64,000 nt of DNA from the NCBI GenBank assembly GCA_013350335.1, contig CM023532.1, positions 89,469,383-89,533,382 of the forward strand. Reading direction: 5' to 3'. This DNA is from Chimonanthus salicifolius. Lineage: Eukaryota; Streptophyta; Magnoliopsida; Laurales; Calycanthaceae. A program made the translations under genes and the position numbers. The notes beneath the pieces are model-generated. The model was not told where the DNA came from. It saw nothing but the letters and a program-made list of their open reading frames with translations, and searched no databases. Positions 1 through 9,755 of this stretch are shown in pieces; the stretch's first letter is position 1; each line of letters starts with the position of its first letter.

Positions 1-491
1 TACAGGAAACAAGGGGAATGATGAACGCGAAATGGGCCAGGCATAGGAGCTTGGATGATTTTAGTTATATTTTGATTAAGTTACTTATGGACTTCTATTT
101 GAGTAACTAGACCTTGGACATGTAATAACTTAGATGAATTTGCTATGGTTGGATGTTTTATTGGATAATTATATTATGATTAATTATGAATTAAGACTTG
201 ACATACTTTGCAATCTGAAATGGAATAGAACTGGGTTTTTTTATAATTCCGCATGTTATGATTTTAATTCCACAGTTATGATGTTATTCCACATGTTTAT
301 ATTGTTATGTGTGAACCGTTTTCATGCACTTAGTCCATGCACACATAGGGTTGGCCAGTTAAGGGTCAGACTTTAGAAGTTCAGACTTAGCTCGCGTCGT
401 GACATCCCGTTCTCTATCACTCTTTGTTTATAAAAAAAAAATAGACTCTGATTTTCGGAAAGCGTAGAGTGAAAAAGGGCGGGGCGTTACA
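1..491 (+). mobile_element. 3' end of a G1 chromovirus LTR, cut by the window edge
   Basis: This is the last part of a G1 LTR. It has the conserved block GGTTGGCCAGTTAAGGGTC, then TCGCGTCGTGAC, an A-tract, GACTCTGATTTTCGG and the terminal GGGGCGTTACA ending at 491. The sequence to the right is copia reverse transcriptase on the minus strand, so this LTR was inserted into that element. The other end and its TSD lie outside the window. A small ORF near position 18 keeps the RSL residues of the exon-2 small ORF described for other copies. Confidence 0.85.
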
Positions 492-1053
492 AGTCTCTCA
501 TACCAGGCTCTAGGCGCTTGTTTGAAGCCATACAGAGCTTTCTTAAGTTTGAAAACTTGGTTTGGAAATGTTGGATCTATGAATCCTTTGGGCTATTCTA
601 CGAACACTTGCTCATTAAAAAATTCATTTAAGAATGCACTTTTTACATCCATTTGGTAGAGATTGAACTTGAGATGGCATGCAATGGAGAGCAGAATTAT
701 GATGGATTCTAATCTTGCTACAGGAGCAAAGGTTTCATCAAAATCTAAGCCTTCAATCTGAGTATATCCCTGAGCTACCAGTCTTTCCATATTTCTCACG
801 ATGGTTCCATCTTTATCCAGCTTATTTTTTAATATCCATTTAGTTCTAATTATGTTTGTTTCCTTAGATCTAGGAACTAAATCCCATACATCATTTCTAG
901 TGAATTGACCTAGTTCCGCTTGCACAGCATTAACCCACTCTTCATCAACTATGGTCTCTTCTATCCTTTTGGGTTCAAGTTGTGAGGTGAAGCACGCATA
1001 ATTGGCCAAGTTCTCAAGTTGCTTTCTTGTTCTTACTCCAGCAATAGGTTCTC
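492..1053 (-). pseudogene. copia C1 reverse transcriptase, N-terminal fragment
   Basis: The minus strand encodes the start of a Ty1/copia reverse transcriptase. Visible motifs are the entry region WILKNKLDKDGTIVRNMERL, then VAQGYTQIEGLDFDETFAPV, then YQMDVKSAFLNEFFNEQVFV with the first catalytic Asp in QMDVK. The reading stops at 492, where a G1 LTR begins, so the YxDD motif and RNase H are not here. The style (LVAQGYTQ, QMDVKSAFLNG-like) fits the SIRE/Maximus group of copia elements. The fragment is interrupted near 593 and cannot be functional. It continues upstream into the integrase linker. Confidence 0.85.
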
Positions 1054-1979
1054 CTATGATTGTTTGAGGGGGTGTTCCTTCATATTTTTCAGAAATTTTG
1101 GTTCAGGTGGGGGATCTTGTGTTTCCTCTTTGTTTTCCAGATTTACTTCTTCTAACCTGATGATTTCCTTTTCTTTTAACTCTTTATCTGGTGTACTTAC
1201 TTGATCATCTATTATCACATTTGCTGATTCTTGTATGGCACCAGTTCTAAGGTTCTTGACCTTATAAACATGACTATTCATGGATATCCTAGGAAAATGC
1301 CATCATCGCTTTTGGATTCAAATGTTCCTAAGTGTTCTCTATCTCGCAGTATGTGACATTTACTTCCAAAGACTTTAAAACACTTGGAGTTGGGTTTCCT
1401 ACCAGTCCACAGTTCATGTGTTGTTTTGTTCAGTCCTGCCCTCAAATATAATCTATTAATGATAAAACATGCAGTGTTAAAAGCTTTAGCCCACATATTT
1501 TTGGAAACATTCTTGCTTTCAAGTAGGGTGTTGGCCATTTCTTGAAGAACCCTATTTTTCTTCTCAGCAACACCATTTTGCTGAGGAGTTTTGGGAGAAG
1601 AATATTCATGATGGATGCCTCGTTTTTCACAGAATTTGTTGAATGACTGATTTTTAAATTCCCTCCCATTGTCAGTCCTTATTCTGTGAGTACTTGATTC
1701 TTTTGCATTCATAATTCGTTTTGCAATGATTTTGAATTCATGAAATGCATCAGATTTTTCCCTGAAGAAAGCTACTCAAGTGTATCCAGTATAGTTATCA
1801 GCTATTAGTAGGAAATACCTCTTTCCCCCAGCACTTTCGTATTGAGTGGCTCCAACTAAGTCCATGTGGAGCAGTTCCAAGGGTCTAGAAGTTGTTATCA
1901 GATTTATATGTTTATGTGCTTGCCTAATTTATTTTCCTTTTTGACAGTCACCACAGATGGTTCTTTCAGATCGTCTTAC
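1054..1979 (-). pseudogene. copia C1 integrase
   Basis: Minus-strand integrase core. Translation between about 1979 and 1713 shows the first catalytic Asp region (HMDLVGATQYES, then YFLLIADNYTGYT) with at least one stop. From 1712 it reads RIRTDNGREFKNQSFNKFCE with the second Asp in TDNG, then SSPKTPQQNGVAEKKNRVLQ with the catalytic Glu in VAEKKNR. The C-terminal part (VFGSKCHIL, then DDGIFLGYP) and the linker to reverse transcriptase (NSHVYKVKNLRTGAIQES) follow in a second frame. Domain order PR-IN-RT is the copia order. It is broken by a frameshift near 1280 and by stops. Confidence 0.85.
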
Positions 1980-2438
1980 TTAAGGTAATCCTTTGATATT
2001 TTCACTTAGTTCGGACAAATCCTTGAAGTTCATATGACCAAGCCTTTGATGCCAAAGTTCAGCCTCACTGATTTTGGACAAAAGGCACTCATGTGAGATC
2101 GGAGTTGAAGTACAATCCAAAACATAGCAATCATCAGAAGAAAGGGTGCCACTCAAAACAACTTCACCTTCTTTTGAGTAAACATGGTAGTCCTTCTTAC
2201 TAAAGGTGACTTTACTCTCATTAACACAAAGTTGAGATATACTAAGCAAATTGTGCTTTAGATGATCAACAAAGTAGACATCTTTGATGACCCTAAAGGA
2301 TGGCATATTCAATGACCCCTTTTCCAATTATATTGGTCATGTTTCCATCACCAAAAACTATAGATCCTCCATTACAATTCACCAAATCAAACATGTAATA
2401 ACTGTTTCCAGTCATATGCTGTGAGCATCCACTGTCCA
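1980..2438 (-). pseudogene. copia C1 protease and GAG-pre-integrase region, split by an LTR insertion
   Basis: Reading on the minus strand from 2438, the protease active site appears as DSGCSQHMTGNSYYMFDLV, with its Asp codon exactly at the insertion boundary. After the protease comes the GAG-pre-integrase domain, seen as LWHQRLGHMNFKDLSELSEN (HxRLGH motif) near 2000-2060, followed by the integrase zinc-binding Cys pair. The upstream part of the same reading (QSKWYL) resumes at 5664-5690 on the other side of the G1 solo LTR. Without the insertion the reading would be continuous, which shows that the LTR landed inside the copia gene. Confidence 0.85.
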
Positions 2439-2804
2439 TGTAAGGTCTTGGAATTTTGGAATTAATATAAATGTGAATATTAATTATTTTAATGATGGAA
2501 ATTAGAAAATTGGTGGAGTAAATGGTAAATGGGCCAAAATTGGATAAAGGCCCAAGTGTGGCCCAATAGACTATGGTTTGAATTTAAATTTATTTAAATG
2601 GGTCAAGAATGGTCAAATTGGGTCAAATACCCATTTGGGACCCAATGGGTCAAGATGGTTAAGCTCTAAGGTAAATGGGCTAGTGGGAAATGTAATTGGG
2701 CCATGGGCCCAATGGTGATCCATTTAGAGTGGGCTTAATGAAATTTAATCACCCTAAGTAATTTGGAATTAAACAATGGTGGTGTGGCCAAGCGGGACCC
2801 ACCT

Positions 2805-2881
2805 CCACCTCATCAAGTGAGGTGGCGAGTGGGCCAATGATTGGTGGGGCCGGCCACCATGGTTGAATTGGTCAACCATGG
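2805..2881. repeat. U3 cluster of three palindromes
   Basis: Three inverted repeats lie side by side: CCACCTCA (2805-2812) with TGAGGTGG (2818-2825); GGTGGGGCC with GGCCACC; and CCATGGTTGA (2857-2866) with TCAACCATGG (2872-2881). The same cluster lies upstream of the TATA box in G1-N, copy e and E3. It may be an enhancer or protein-binding block. Confidence 0.8.
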
Positions 2882-3066
2882 GTGTATGAAGGCAAGTTAA
2901 GTAATGTGGAATTAAGCTAAATGGGGTTAATTAGCCTAATGATTTAATTAAGTAATTAAGTAAGCTTATCCAAAAAGGTGGTCAAAGAGGGAAGACCCAA
3001 ATCAAACCACCTCATCTCCAAATACACAAAGAAAAACGTTGGCTAGGGTGTTGGGGTCAAAAAGCA

Positions 3067-3073
3067 TATAAAA
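3067..3073 (+). promoter_or_regulatory. TATA box of G1 LTR copy b
   Basis: TATAAAA lies about 630 bp into the LTR and is followed by a leader that becomes CT-rich, as in plant 5' UTRs. Transcription would be expected to start near 3095-3105, making U3 about 650 bp and R plus U5 about 2.5 kb. The start site is inferred. Confidence 0.6.
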
Positions 3074-4048
3074 TATCTATGGGGTGGTTGGGAAAGTTAA
3101 TGCTAAAGTGTAAAGATAAGATAAGTTCTATCTTATTTTTTTCCCATCTTTTTCCATCTAACTCCCATTCCACTCTTTCCCTCTCTCTCACTCCCTCATG
3201 AACGTCCCTCACTAGGAAGAGAAGAGAAGAAAGGAAGCTAAGTAGAAAAAAAAAAGAGAAGGAGCTCAAGGAGAGAAGGAAAAAAAAAAGGAATTTGGAG
3301 GGAGTTCACTCTAAGATTAAGGTCATCATCTTCCTCTCATCATCTTTTCCTCTTTTCATCTCTCAAATCCAAGCCTAACATGGCTGATTTTAAGGTTGGG
3401 AGTTGCCACCCTTGATCAAAGATCTTGACCTATCAAAGATCAAGAGGAAGGAGAGAGGAGGCTACGGAGATTGACGGGAGCGGCGGAAGTCGGAGGAGAC
3501 GACGGATTGTAAGTATTTCTTAAACAAGAATTTTTGGATTTTTAGGGTTTGAGATTTGGGATTCATTTTGTAAATTTAATGGTGGTCAAATGATTTTATG
3601 CTATGGATTTTAAATCCATCAATTTGAAAGATGGAAAGTGGAGGAAACCCTAATGGATAAATTAGGATTAGCTTAAGGAAAAATAAATGGATTAAAGAAT
3701 GCAATGTAATTAAATTATTAAGCATGGAGAATGTTTATAATTTTTAAGGTTGTAAATAATTGAACGTGATGAATTTTGTAAAGAGGGTTTAAATGAGAGA
3801 ATCATAGGAGATGGAAGATAATTTTAATGACCTTAAAAAAAAAAAAATGGTTTAGGGTTTTAAGTGCTTAATGATTAAATGTAGGTGTTGTATGATATTT
3901 TTTTAGGGTTTTAAGGAATGGAGGTTATGGAAGGTAATTTGGACATTTTTAATGGAATGTTAGGGTTTTGTGAGAATGGAATCCATGAATAAATGTAAAT
4001 GTGTTATGGTCAAAAAGGGCACCCATGGATGATGGATCATGAACCATG

Positions 4049-4075
4049 GGTTCGGCCATGGTGTATGGCCGAACC
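4049..4075. repeat. GGTTCGGCCAT hairpin
   Basis: GGTTCGGCCAT, a loop of GGTGT type, then ATGGCCGAACC. It is one member of the recurrent hairpin family; it lies in the predicted intron. Confidence 0.9.
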
Positions 4076-4874
4076 CTATGGTGATCAAATGGTGAAATGG
4101 TGGAATGATGATGTATGTGAAGTAATGGAAAAATGAGTGGGTAATGGACTCATTGTAGTTAAATGCATAAGGTAAACCCCATGGGAATAATTGATGAATT
4201 GGGTATTTTGAACCCATGATCCATTGGTTGGTCAAAGTATGCGTTAACTTAGTATTATACATATGTTTAATTAATGAGGATTTAAGTTAAGAAGAAGGGC
4301 TAATTCTAATGATGTTAGGTCATAATTAAATGGGTCATTAATGGATTGAGTTAATGATCAGTTTTGGGCTTAAGTAGGCATGAATTAATGAAAAATTGTT
4401 TATGTGAAGGGTAGAGGCAAAAATGGTAAATATGGGCTAAAATGAAGAAACCCACTAAGTTATGATTTATGGGCTTGGAAATGATTAAAACTTGGATTGA
4501 TTTGGTAATGTAATAAGGTATTGGATATCGCGAGCGGTACGCGTGTCGGTAGCCGGACTATCGGACAAAAACGAAAGAGAAGAACGCGAGCCAGGATTCG
4601 GTAGGATTCCTACCTATTTGTAAGCCATGGATGTGTGATGGTATTTTTGTCATATTTTATTGATTAGTATTTATCTTATGATGGGTTTTTACAATATGGA
4701 TGCTATGTTTAAGATGGATTTTATTTAATGGCTATGAACTATGATTAAGGTTATGCATTATAAATTAAGGCTATGTATGATATCTTAAGGTTATGAGTTA
4801 TAAATAGTACATAGCATAATGCATTACATCTCATGCATGGCATGGGCGGAAAAAAAAAAACAAACCGGAGTCCA

Positions 4875-4985
4875 TGCTCCGTCGGGGCGACCGAGAACAG
4901 GCATGGGGACACCTTGACGAGGCTTTACCGTCAAGGGGGATATTTTGCGGTTGGACATATCTTGACGAGGTTTTTCCGTCAAGAG
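4875..4985. repeat. GGAGTCCATGCTCC and CTTGACG hairpins
   Basis: The GGAG/CTCC stem is followed by two CTTGACG...CGTCAAG-type stems, of which the second is imperfect. The same units are expanded into tandem arrays in copy e (50851-51607) and in G1-N. Confidence 0.8.
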
Positions 4986-5202
4986 GGATATGACAGTATA
5001 TGGCAGGAATGATGGGTGGGATTCATAACATTGACACCCATGGCATATCATTTACTTATATTTCAGTATATGGTGGTTTATAGTTTTCACTGTGTTATTA
5101 TCTGTATGTGGTTATTACTAACCCATGTGCTAGCCCTACTCGGAATCCTACTGGGCGCGTTGTTCTAACGCCCTACTTCTACCCTAGCTGACGATGTAGG
5201 AG

Positions 5203-5304
5203 ATGGCGGACCGGAAGGGCGAGACGGAAGCCAAGCTTAGGAGCTTGGGGAGGCGGATTAATTATTTTGTTTTACTTCATTTTGGAAAAGATGTATTTGT
5301 ATAG
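5203..5304 (+). CDS. small ORF in the exon-2-like segment of the G1 LTR (33 codons)
   Basis: The ORF begins 15 bp after the predicted acceptor and opens MADRKGETEAKLRSLGRR before an AT-rich tail. ORFs in the same frame are found in copy e (MADTKDETGAKRRSLGKR), E3 (MAEMKDAMGAKRRSLEER) and G1-N (MPEQKDETGAKLKSLGRR), with substitutions but no indels in this stretch. The pattern could be a real micropeptide or upstream ORF, or only DNA-level conservation of an LTR segment. No known family is recognised. Codon-level selection was not tested. Confidence 0.25.
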   Translation: MADRKGETEAKLRSLGRRINYFVLLHFGKDVFV

Positions 5305-5483
5305 TTAGCTTGTCGGAAATGTAATAATTTAGGTAGTTTGCTATGTTTAGGTATTATTTTGGATAATACAGTATAATGGCATTTTCGTAATTAATTGGGT
5401 ATTTCTTCCCTGCTATCAGAAGAACTGGTAGGATAGTTCTATGATCATCCGCACTTATTTTTATGTTCCGTGAGCTTACTTGC

Positions 5484-5572
5484 TACGCGTGAACCGTACT
5501 CGTGGACTTATGTTCCACGCACGCGTAGGGTTGGCCAGTTAAGGGCCGGGCTTTAGAAGCTCGGAACTTAAC
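5484..5572 (+). promoter_or_regulatory. conserved stem-loops SL1 and SL2 at the LTR 3' end
   Basis: SL1: TACGCGTG (5484-5491) pairs with CACGCGTA (5520-5527), and inside it CGTGGA (5501-5506) pairs with TCCACG (5514-5519). SL2: GTTAAG (5538-5543) with CTTAAC (5567-5572), enclosing CCGGGCTT with AAGCTCGG around a TAG loop and including one G-U pair. Both are repeated with compensatory changes in other copies and lie about 90-180 nt upstream of the LTR end. Confidence 0.75.
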
Positions 5573-5663
5573 TCGCGTCGTGACGTCCGCGCCCTTTGTC
5601 ACTTTTATTTAAAAAAAAAAAAAAAGTACTCTGATTTTACGGTGAAAAGGGGCGGGCGTTACA

Positions 5664-6807
5664 GTCCAAGTACCACTTGGATTGCCTTTCAACATTTAAG
5701 GTTGTATGGATCATGAAGGTTTTATTGTTTGGAGATCCATTAGATGAAAAATGGTGGAGTTCATCTCACGTATAATCTGTCTAGATTTGAAATAGGGTAT
5801 TCCATAAAAAAAAAATTGATCCTTGGATTTCCAAATCTATCCAGGATGATTGGTAAATTTTGATTTAGAGCATTACATCTTTGTTTTTCCAGTGAACACT
5901 TTATTTGAGGATTTTTCTTGAAATAGCAATTTAACTTAGGATGACCCCATTTGCCACAATAGATGCATTATATGTTAGAGAGTTTGGGCACATGGTTTTT
6001 AACATCTACAAGTGTTTGCCTGTGAGTAACAACCAAGTTTTTGTTATGCTCTATCCCAGACTTGTTCTTGTAATCCTTTCCAAAACTAACTACCTTGTCT
6101 TTAGATTGAGATAACCTTTCTAAGTCAGACATTAACAAGGTAATCTTGTTTTCAAGACACCTTTTTGTTTCAACCAAGTGTTTGTGATATCTACTGCACA
6201 TATTTACTTGGGATTGAAGGTCAGTCTGACTTTTTCTCAACACTAATATCTCATCAATTGATTTTTCAAAATTTGTTGGGAAGGTTTCTTTTTCGGTTCT
6301 CTCAATTTGAAGGAGTTTAGTCAAGCAGGCGTACTCACTTTTAACTTTGTGAGCTTTCTTGGTTAACTCCATATTCTCAAGATACAGAGCATTGTATGAT
6401 TCTTGGATATCATCAAGAGTCTCTTCATAATCAGATTCACTAAATGTTCTTGTTTATCATAAGGGAATGAAGCAACCAGGCTATAAAATGTACCTTTGCT
6501 TTCATTATCCAAGGTTAATGTAGACTCAGATTCTTATTCTTTACTCAACTTCATTTTGCCTGAGTCTTTTTCTTTTTGCCGATGAGTTAGCATTCTTGTT
6601 ACAGAGATTGCAAGAGCAAGGCCTACTACAGAATTGTATGCATAATATTGTGATTTTGGATCTTCTATGCATAATTTTTAATAATCTCGACTCGATGTTT
6701 ACCTCAGTTGATATCTTCTGTGGACATTGACACGTAGGTATCCATAATAGTTGTTCTAGCAACAAGATCTTACTCGGACGATTAAATCCAAATATGTGGA
6801 GCATTAC
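5664..6807 (-). pseudogene. copia C1 gag C-terminal part
   Basis: The minus strand from about 6540 down encodes the C-terminal half of a SIRE-like gag: ESESTLTLDNE-like acidic sequence, then a long heptad-rich helical stretch (6372-5968; MELTKKAHKVKSEYACLTK to LLMSDLERLSQSKDK), and at about 5960-5915 a CCHC zinc knuckle CIYCGKWGHPKLNC (CX2CX4HX4C). It runs on into the protease lead QSKWYL at 5690-5664. Frameshifts occur near 6450 and 5960. The gag N terminus is missing: only about 250 bp separate this region from the PBS. The coiled coil would serve capsid assembly in the intact family. Confidence 0.75.
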
Positions 6808-6821
6808 GCTCTCATACCAAT
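6808..6821 (-). promoter_or_regulatory. primer-binding site of copia C1
   Basis: On the minus strand this reads ATTGGTATGAGAGC, one mismatch from the complement of the initiator-Met tRNA 3' end, directly next to the LTR end (TTTCA). Confidence 0.8.
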
Positions 6822-7072
6822 TGAAATTCCCAATATGCTAGAACACGATTGACCCTAGAGGATGAGAAAGGGGGGGGGGGGGGGGGGGGAATAGGTCAAT
6901 CTCAAATCGTTGCCCTTTTTAAAATTAACATGATTGATTAGTTTTAAGTGCAGTTGATTTAACAATCAAGTGGGTGTGTGTTAGCACAAATGTTTAAACA
7001 ATCAACAGAAAGTTAGCTCTAACACACCACAATCTCAAGGACACAAGATATATAGTGGTTCGGTTAACCAAC
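6822..7072 (-). mobile_element. 3' part of the 5' LTR of copia C1
   Basis: The LTR terminus with CCTCTAGGGTCAATCGTGTTC and a poly-G/C run (6872-6889 on the plus strand) matches the end of the C3 LTR (11020-11272) in inverse orientation. It stops at 7072 (CCAAC), where the LTR end of copia C2 begins, so C2 was inserted into the C1 LTR. Confidence 0.75.
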
Positions 7073-8797
7073 TGAAACTTTTCTTGGGTGCTAGAACAAG
7101 GACCGAGATTGCCCCTAGAGGAGGAGGAGGAGGAGGAGGAGGAGGGGGGGGGGGGGGGGGGGGGGGGTTTGAATAGGATAATCCCCAATTTTTATGGTCT
7201 TTACAAATTTCTTAATTAATTAATAAATTTGTAGCGGATTAATAATGTTAATCAAGAGAGATGGGTTGTGTGATCAAATGTATGTACAATTATCAGAACA
7301 ATCACACAAATAAAGATCAACACCCACAAGACTAATTTATAGTGGTTCGGTTAAACAACCTACATCCACTCTAAGGACTCACTCAATCGGCTGGGAATTC
7401 CACCCTCCACTGTGCTAGAGACGACGCTCTAGAGTTTTTTTATAGTGGTTCTGGAGTACCTCTCATTAATCCACTTTCCTAGATTTTGAAAGGTTCGACC
7501 AACCCAAGGTCTACTTTCTTATCCCTCTTTTTTTTTATTGTGGTTTCGGCTTCCTTGCGTTAGTCCACTTCACAAGATATTTATAAAATAAAATCATTAA
7601 GAAGCACTTGCCTTTGTTTGAGCTCACTTGTAGATGTATGCTTCTTGAAGACTTCTCCCTCCCAATGTGATATTCAAGATGTGCCTTGAGTATGTGCAAT
7701 CACAAGTTGAGAAAAGGTTGCTAGGATATGGATTTGCAAGTTGATCCTAGGCTTGGTTCTCTCTCTCTCTCTCTATCTCAATCAAATGGTTGATTGGTAA
7801 ATGATTCACCAAGGTAAAGACTTATAGAGAGGATGTGATCACACAAATGATTTACCATATGTTTGATGTATGTATGAGAGAGGTGGGGAGAGGTTTGGGA
7901 TCTTTGGGATTGCCTTGAGATTTTTCTAGTTGAAGGATCCGACCAATACCTCCAAAATCCGAAGTTTAAATAAGCATCCCGAAGTTTTTCTAAGTCCCAG
8001 TCACCAAGTGGTCATTCTGGTTGAGAGTTCGGTGTATAAAAATGACCGTTGGAAAATGACCATTGAGAGTTGAGTGCGTTTGCAACGGATATAAATCATA
8101 CGCGCTCGACAGGTCTGTATCCACGAGGGGTCGGTCCTGGGTTCACAGACTAGTTGCCTAAAGGGAACTAAAAAAGACAGTGTTTTGGAAGTCAGAATGA
8201 GTCTTTTTCACACCGATAGGTCATTTCCATCGAGGGACCGGTCCTAGGTCCACCGACGGGTAGTGATCCATGACAAGTCGGTCCTGGGTTTTTCATCAAA
8301 ACTGTCTTTCACTAACATGGCCATATATTGGGATCCCGAAATGCGTTTTGAGTGTTCTTGGCCTCTATGAAAAATTCTTTCAATGCTCTATCCAACCATG
8401 GTGGTCTTACCAGTGTATTACAACAATTGGTTGGTTGAAAGAGTCTCCCAAGTCATGACATTTTCACACTCAACATTTTTGTCAAGATTTGTTCATGGAT
8501 GCTCCAAGCCCTTAGTCCATTTTCTCTAGGCTTACTTATGTTTTACTAATATGAGTTCTAAGCCTAGGGAATGTCTTCTTTAAGGTGTTGGGTACCACCT
8601 AAAGACATCTATGACCAACTACCTTTGTAATTGCCATACATAGTGATGATGAATCTGCACTTGATCGTCCAATGCTTGAGTTCTTGATTCAATCTTCATC
8701 ACTTGAGTCTTGATCATTGCTTCAATCTTCCAAGAAAATTCTTTACCTTAGTCATAGAATTGATAAATAGGTGACTCGGCAAGCTGGGGCACTAACA
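7073..8797 (-). mobile_element. 3' LTR of copia C2
   Basis: A 1,725-bp LTR on the minus strand, from TGTTAGTGCCCCAGC (starting at 8797) to TTTCA (7073). A polypurine tract lies immediately upstream on the minus strand (AAAGGGGGAGAT, 8798 onward), so this is the 3' LTR. Its end carries the CCTCTAG plus homopolymer signature, with a (GGA)n and poly-G run at 7120-7167. Inside are short inverted repeats around GGGGTCGG/CCGGTCC (8120-8260). The layout resembles SIRE/Maximus LTRs. Confidence 0.75.
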
Positions 8798-9410
8798 ATC
8801 TCCCCCTTTGTCAATTTCTATGACAAAACACCTAGAAGCTAATGAATATAGACTCAATGACTTAGCCCAATCCAATATACATCATTTGAATACAAAAGTT
8901 ACAACAGTTATAAGTACATATTCAAACGAAAAGACCTTAGACTCTATGCTTCGACTCTTCCTTATTTTGCTCAGTTTGCTCTCCCTCAAGGTGTGCCAAT
9001 GTACCTGTACAGAGAAACAATGCAAATAATGGTGGAAGCATAGAAGTATCCCCCTCAAATGTTAGTCCATAAGCACATAGTGCTCCCCCATAACACATGG
9101 ACTAAACCCGATCTTAGTCTTGATTAATCTGCCCGTTAATCAAAGACTATCCTTCCTTAAAGATCTTCTCTCCCTAAGATCTTTAATCTTCACCTCCAAA
9201 TCTTACATCAAGCTTTCTTTCAAGCTTCAAAGCATCTCTCCCTTTTTTTCATAAATTGACAAAGGATATTAAGCCCAAATATAACAGATTTAGTGTGCTC
9301 CAACAAGTCCCAATTGTTGGACTAAGAGGAGATGGAAAAGGAGGGACCACATGCATTTTGAAAGATATACCAGTTTTGAGACAACATTTATACATGGCAC
9401 TGAGGAGGGA
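8798..9410 (-). mobile_element. copia C2 internal 3' region with polypurine tract
   Basis: Noncoding sequence upstream of the 3' LTR, with the PPT at its left edge and several further purine-rich runs (GGGGGAGCAC, GAGGGGGATAC on the minus strand), as is common in SIRE-like elements. No pol domain is recognisable. The rest of C2 appears deleted. Confidence 0.55.
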
Positions 9411-9755
9411 ATGACTCATTCAAGATATGGCTAGGAGTTCCACCCACCTCTATGCCGGAAACGCCGCTCCAGAAATTTTTATAGTGTTTCCGAGGTACCT
9501 CCCCTTAATCAACTTCGGAACAAAGGCTTTAAAGAAAATTAAAACTAAGAAGTACTTGCCTTTGAAGCTCTCTCTTTTGATGTGTGCTTCTTCAAGATCC
9601 TAGCCATGTATGCCGACGCTTAGCCCCTTAGCTGTTATTTTAGCAATCATAGTCCAGGGTGTCAAGGAAACATGTTCTACCAAAGGTTTCCTAGTTTATG
9701 GTTCTCTCCTTCTCACCCACACCTTAGAGAGGACCATCCCTAGGCTTAGTTGCAT
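9411..9755 (-). mobile_element. copia LTR fragment, minus strand
   Basis: The stretch with CCACCTCTATGCCGGAAACG and TTTTTATAGTGTTTCCGAGG parallels 7395-7500 of the C2 LTR in the same orientation. It may be part of the C2 5' LTR or the rest of the C1 LTR. Its right border with the plus-strand C3 LTR is approximate. Confidence 0.45.

Larger units (their letters stand above)
3509..5187 (+). other. predicted intron inside the G1 LTR
   Basis: The donor is GATT|GTAAGTATTT after a GGAGGAG purine stretch. The acceptor is CTACTTCTACCCTAG|CTGACG ending at 5187, with a branch-point match CTAAC at 5165-5169, about 20 bp upstream. The acceptor block is kept in nearly all G1 LTR copies even where flanking sequence has drifted. 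Splicing is inferred from consensus and conservation only. Confidence 0.55.
2439..5663 (+). mobile_element. G1 solo LTR (copy b), TSD GTCCA
   Basis: A complete 3,225-bp LTR starts TGTAAGG and ends GGGCGGGCGTTACA. The 5 bp before it (2434-2438) and after it (5664-5668) are both GTCCA, a perfect target-site duplication, so this is a solo LTR left by LTR-LTR recombination. Layout: U3 with palindromes, TATA box at 3067, CT-rich leader (3120-3200 and 3330-3365), GGAGGAG and donor at 3509, AT-rich intron-like part with one GGTTCGGCCAT hairpin, palindrome GGTAGGATTCCTACC near 4600, two CTTGACG hairpins, acceptor at 5187, small ORF, and two stem-loops near the 3' end. It interrupts copia C1 inside its protease. 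Confidence 0.95.

Noticed and set aside
3540..3560. Telomere-like TTTAGGGTTT motifs
   Set aside because: They are isolated single or double units after the donor in several LTRs, not an array; at most they are telo-box-like elements.
6994..7188. Open frame with poly-Pro and poly-Ser
   Set aside because: It is an artefact of the (GGA)n and poly-G run at the copia LTR end.
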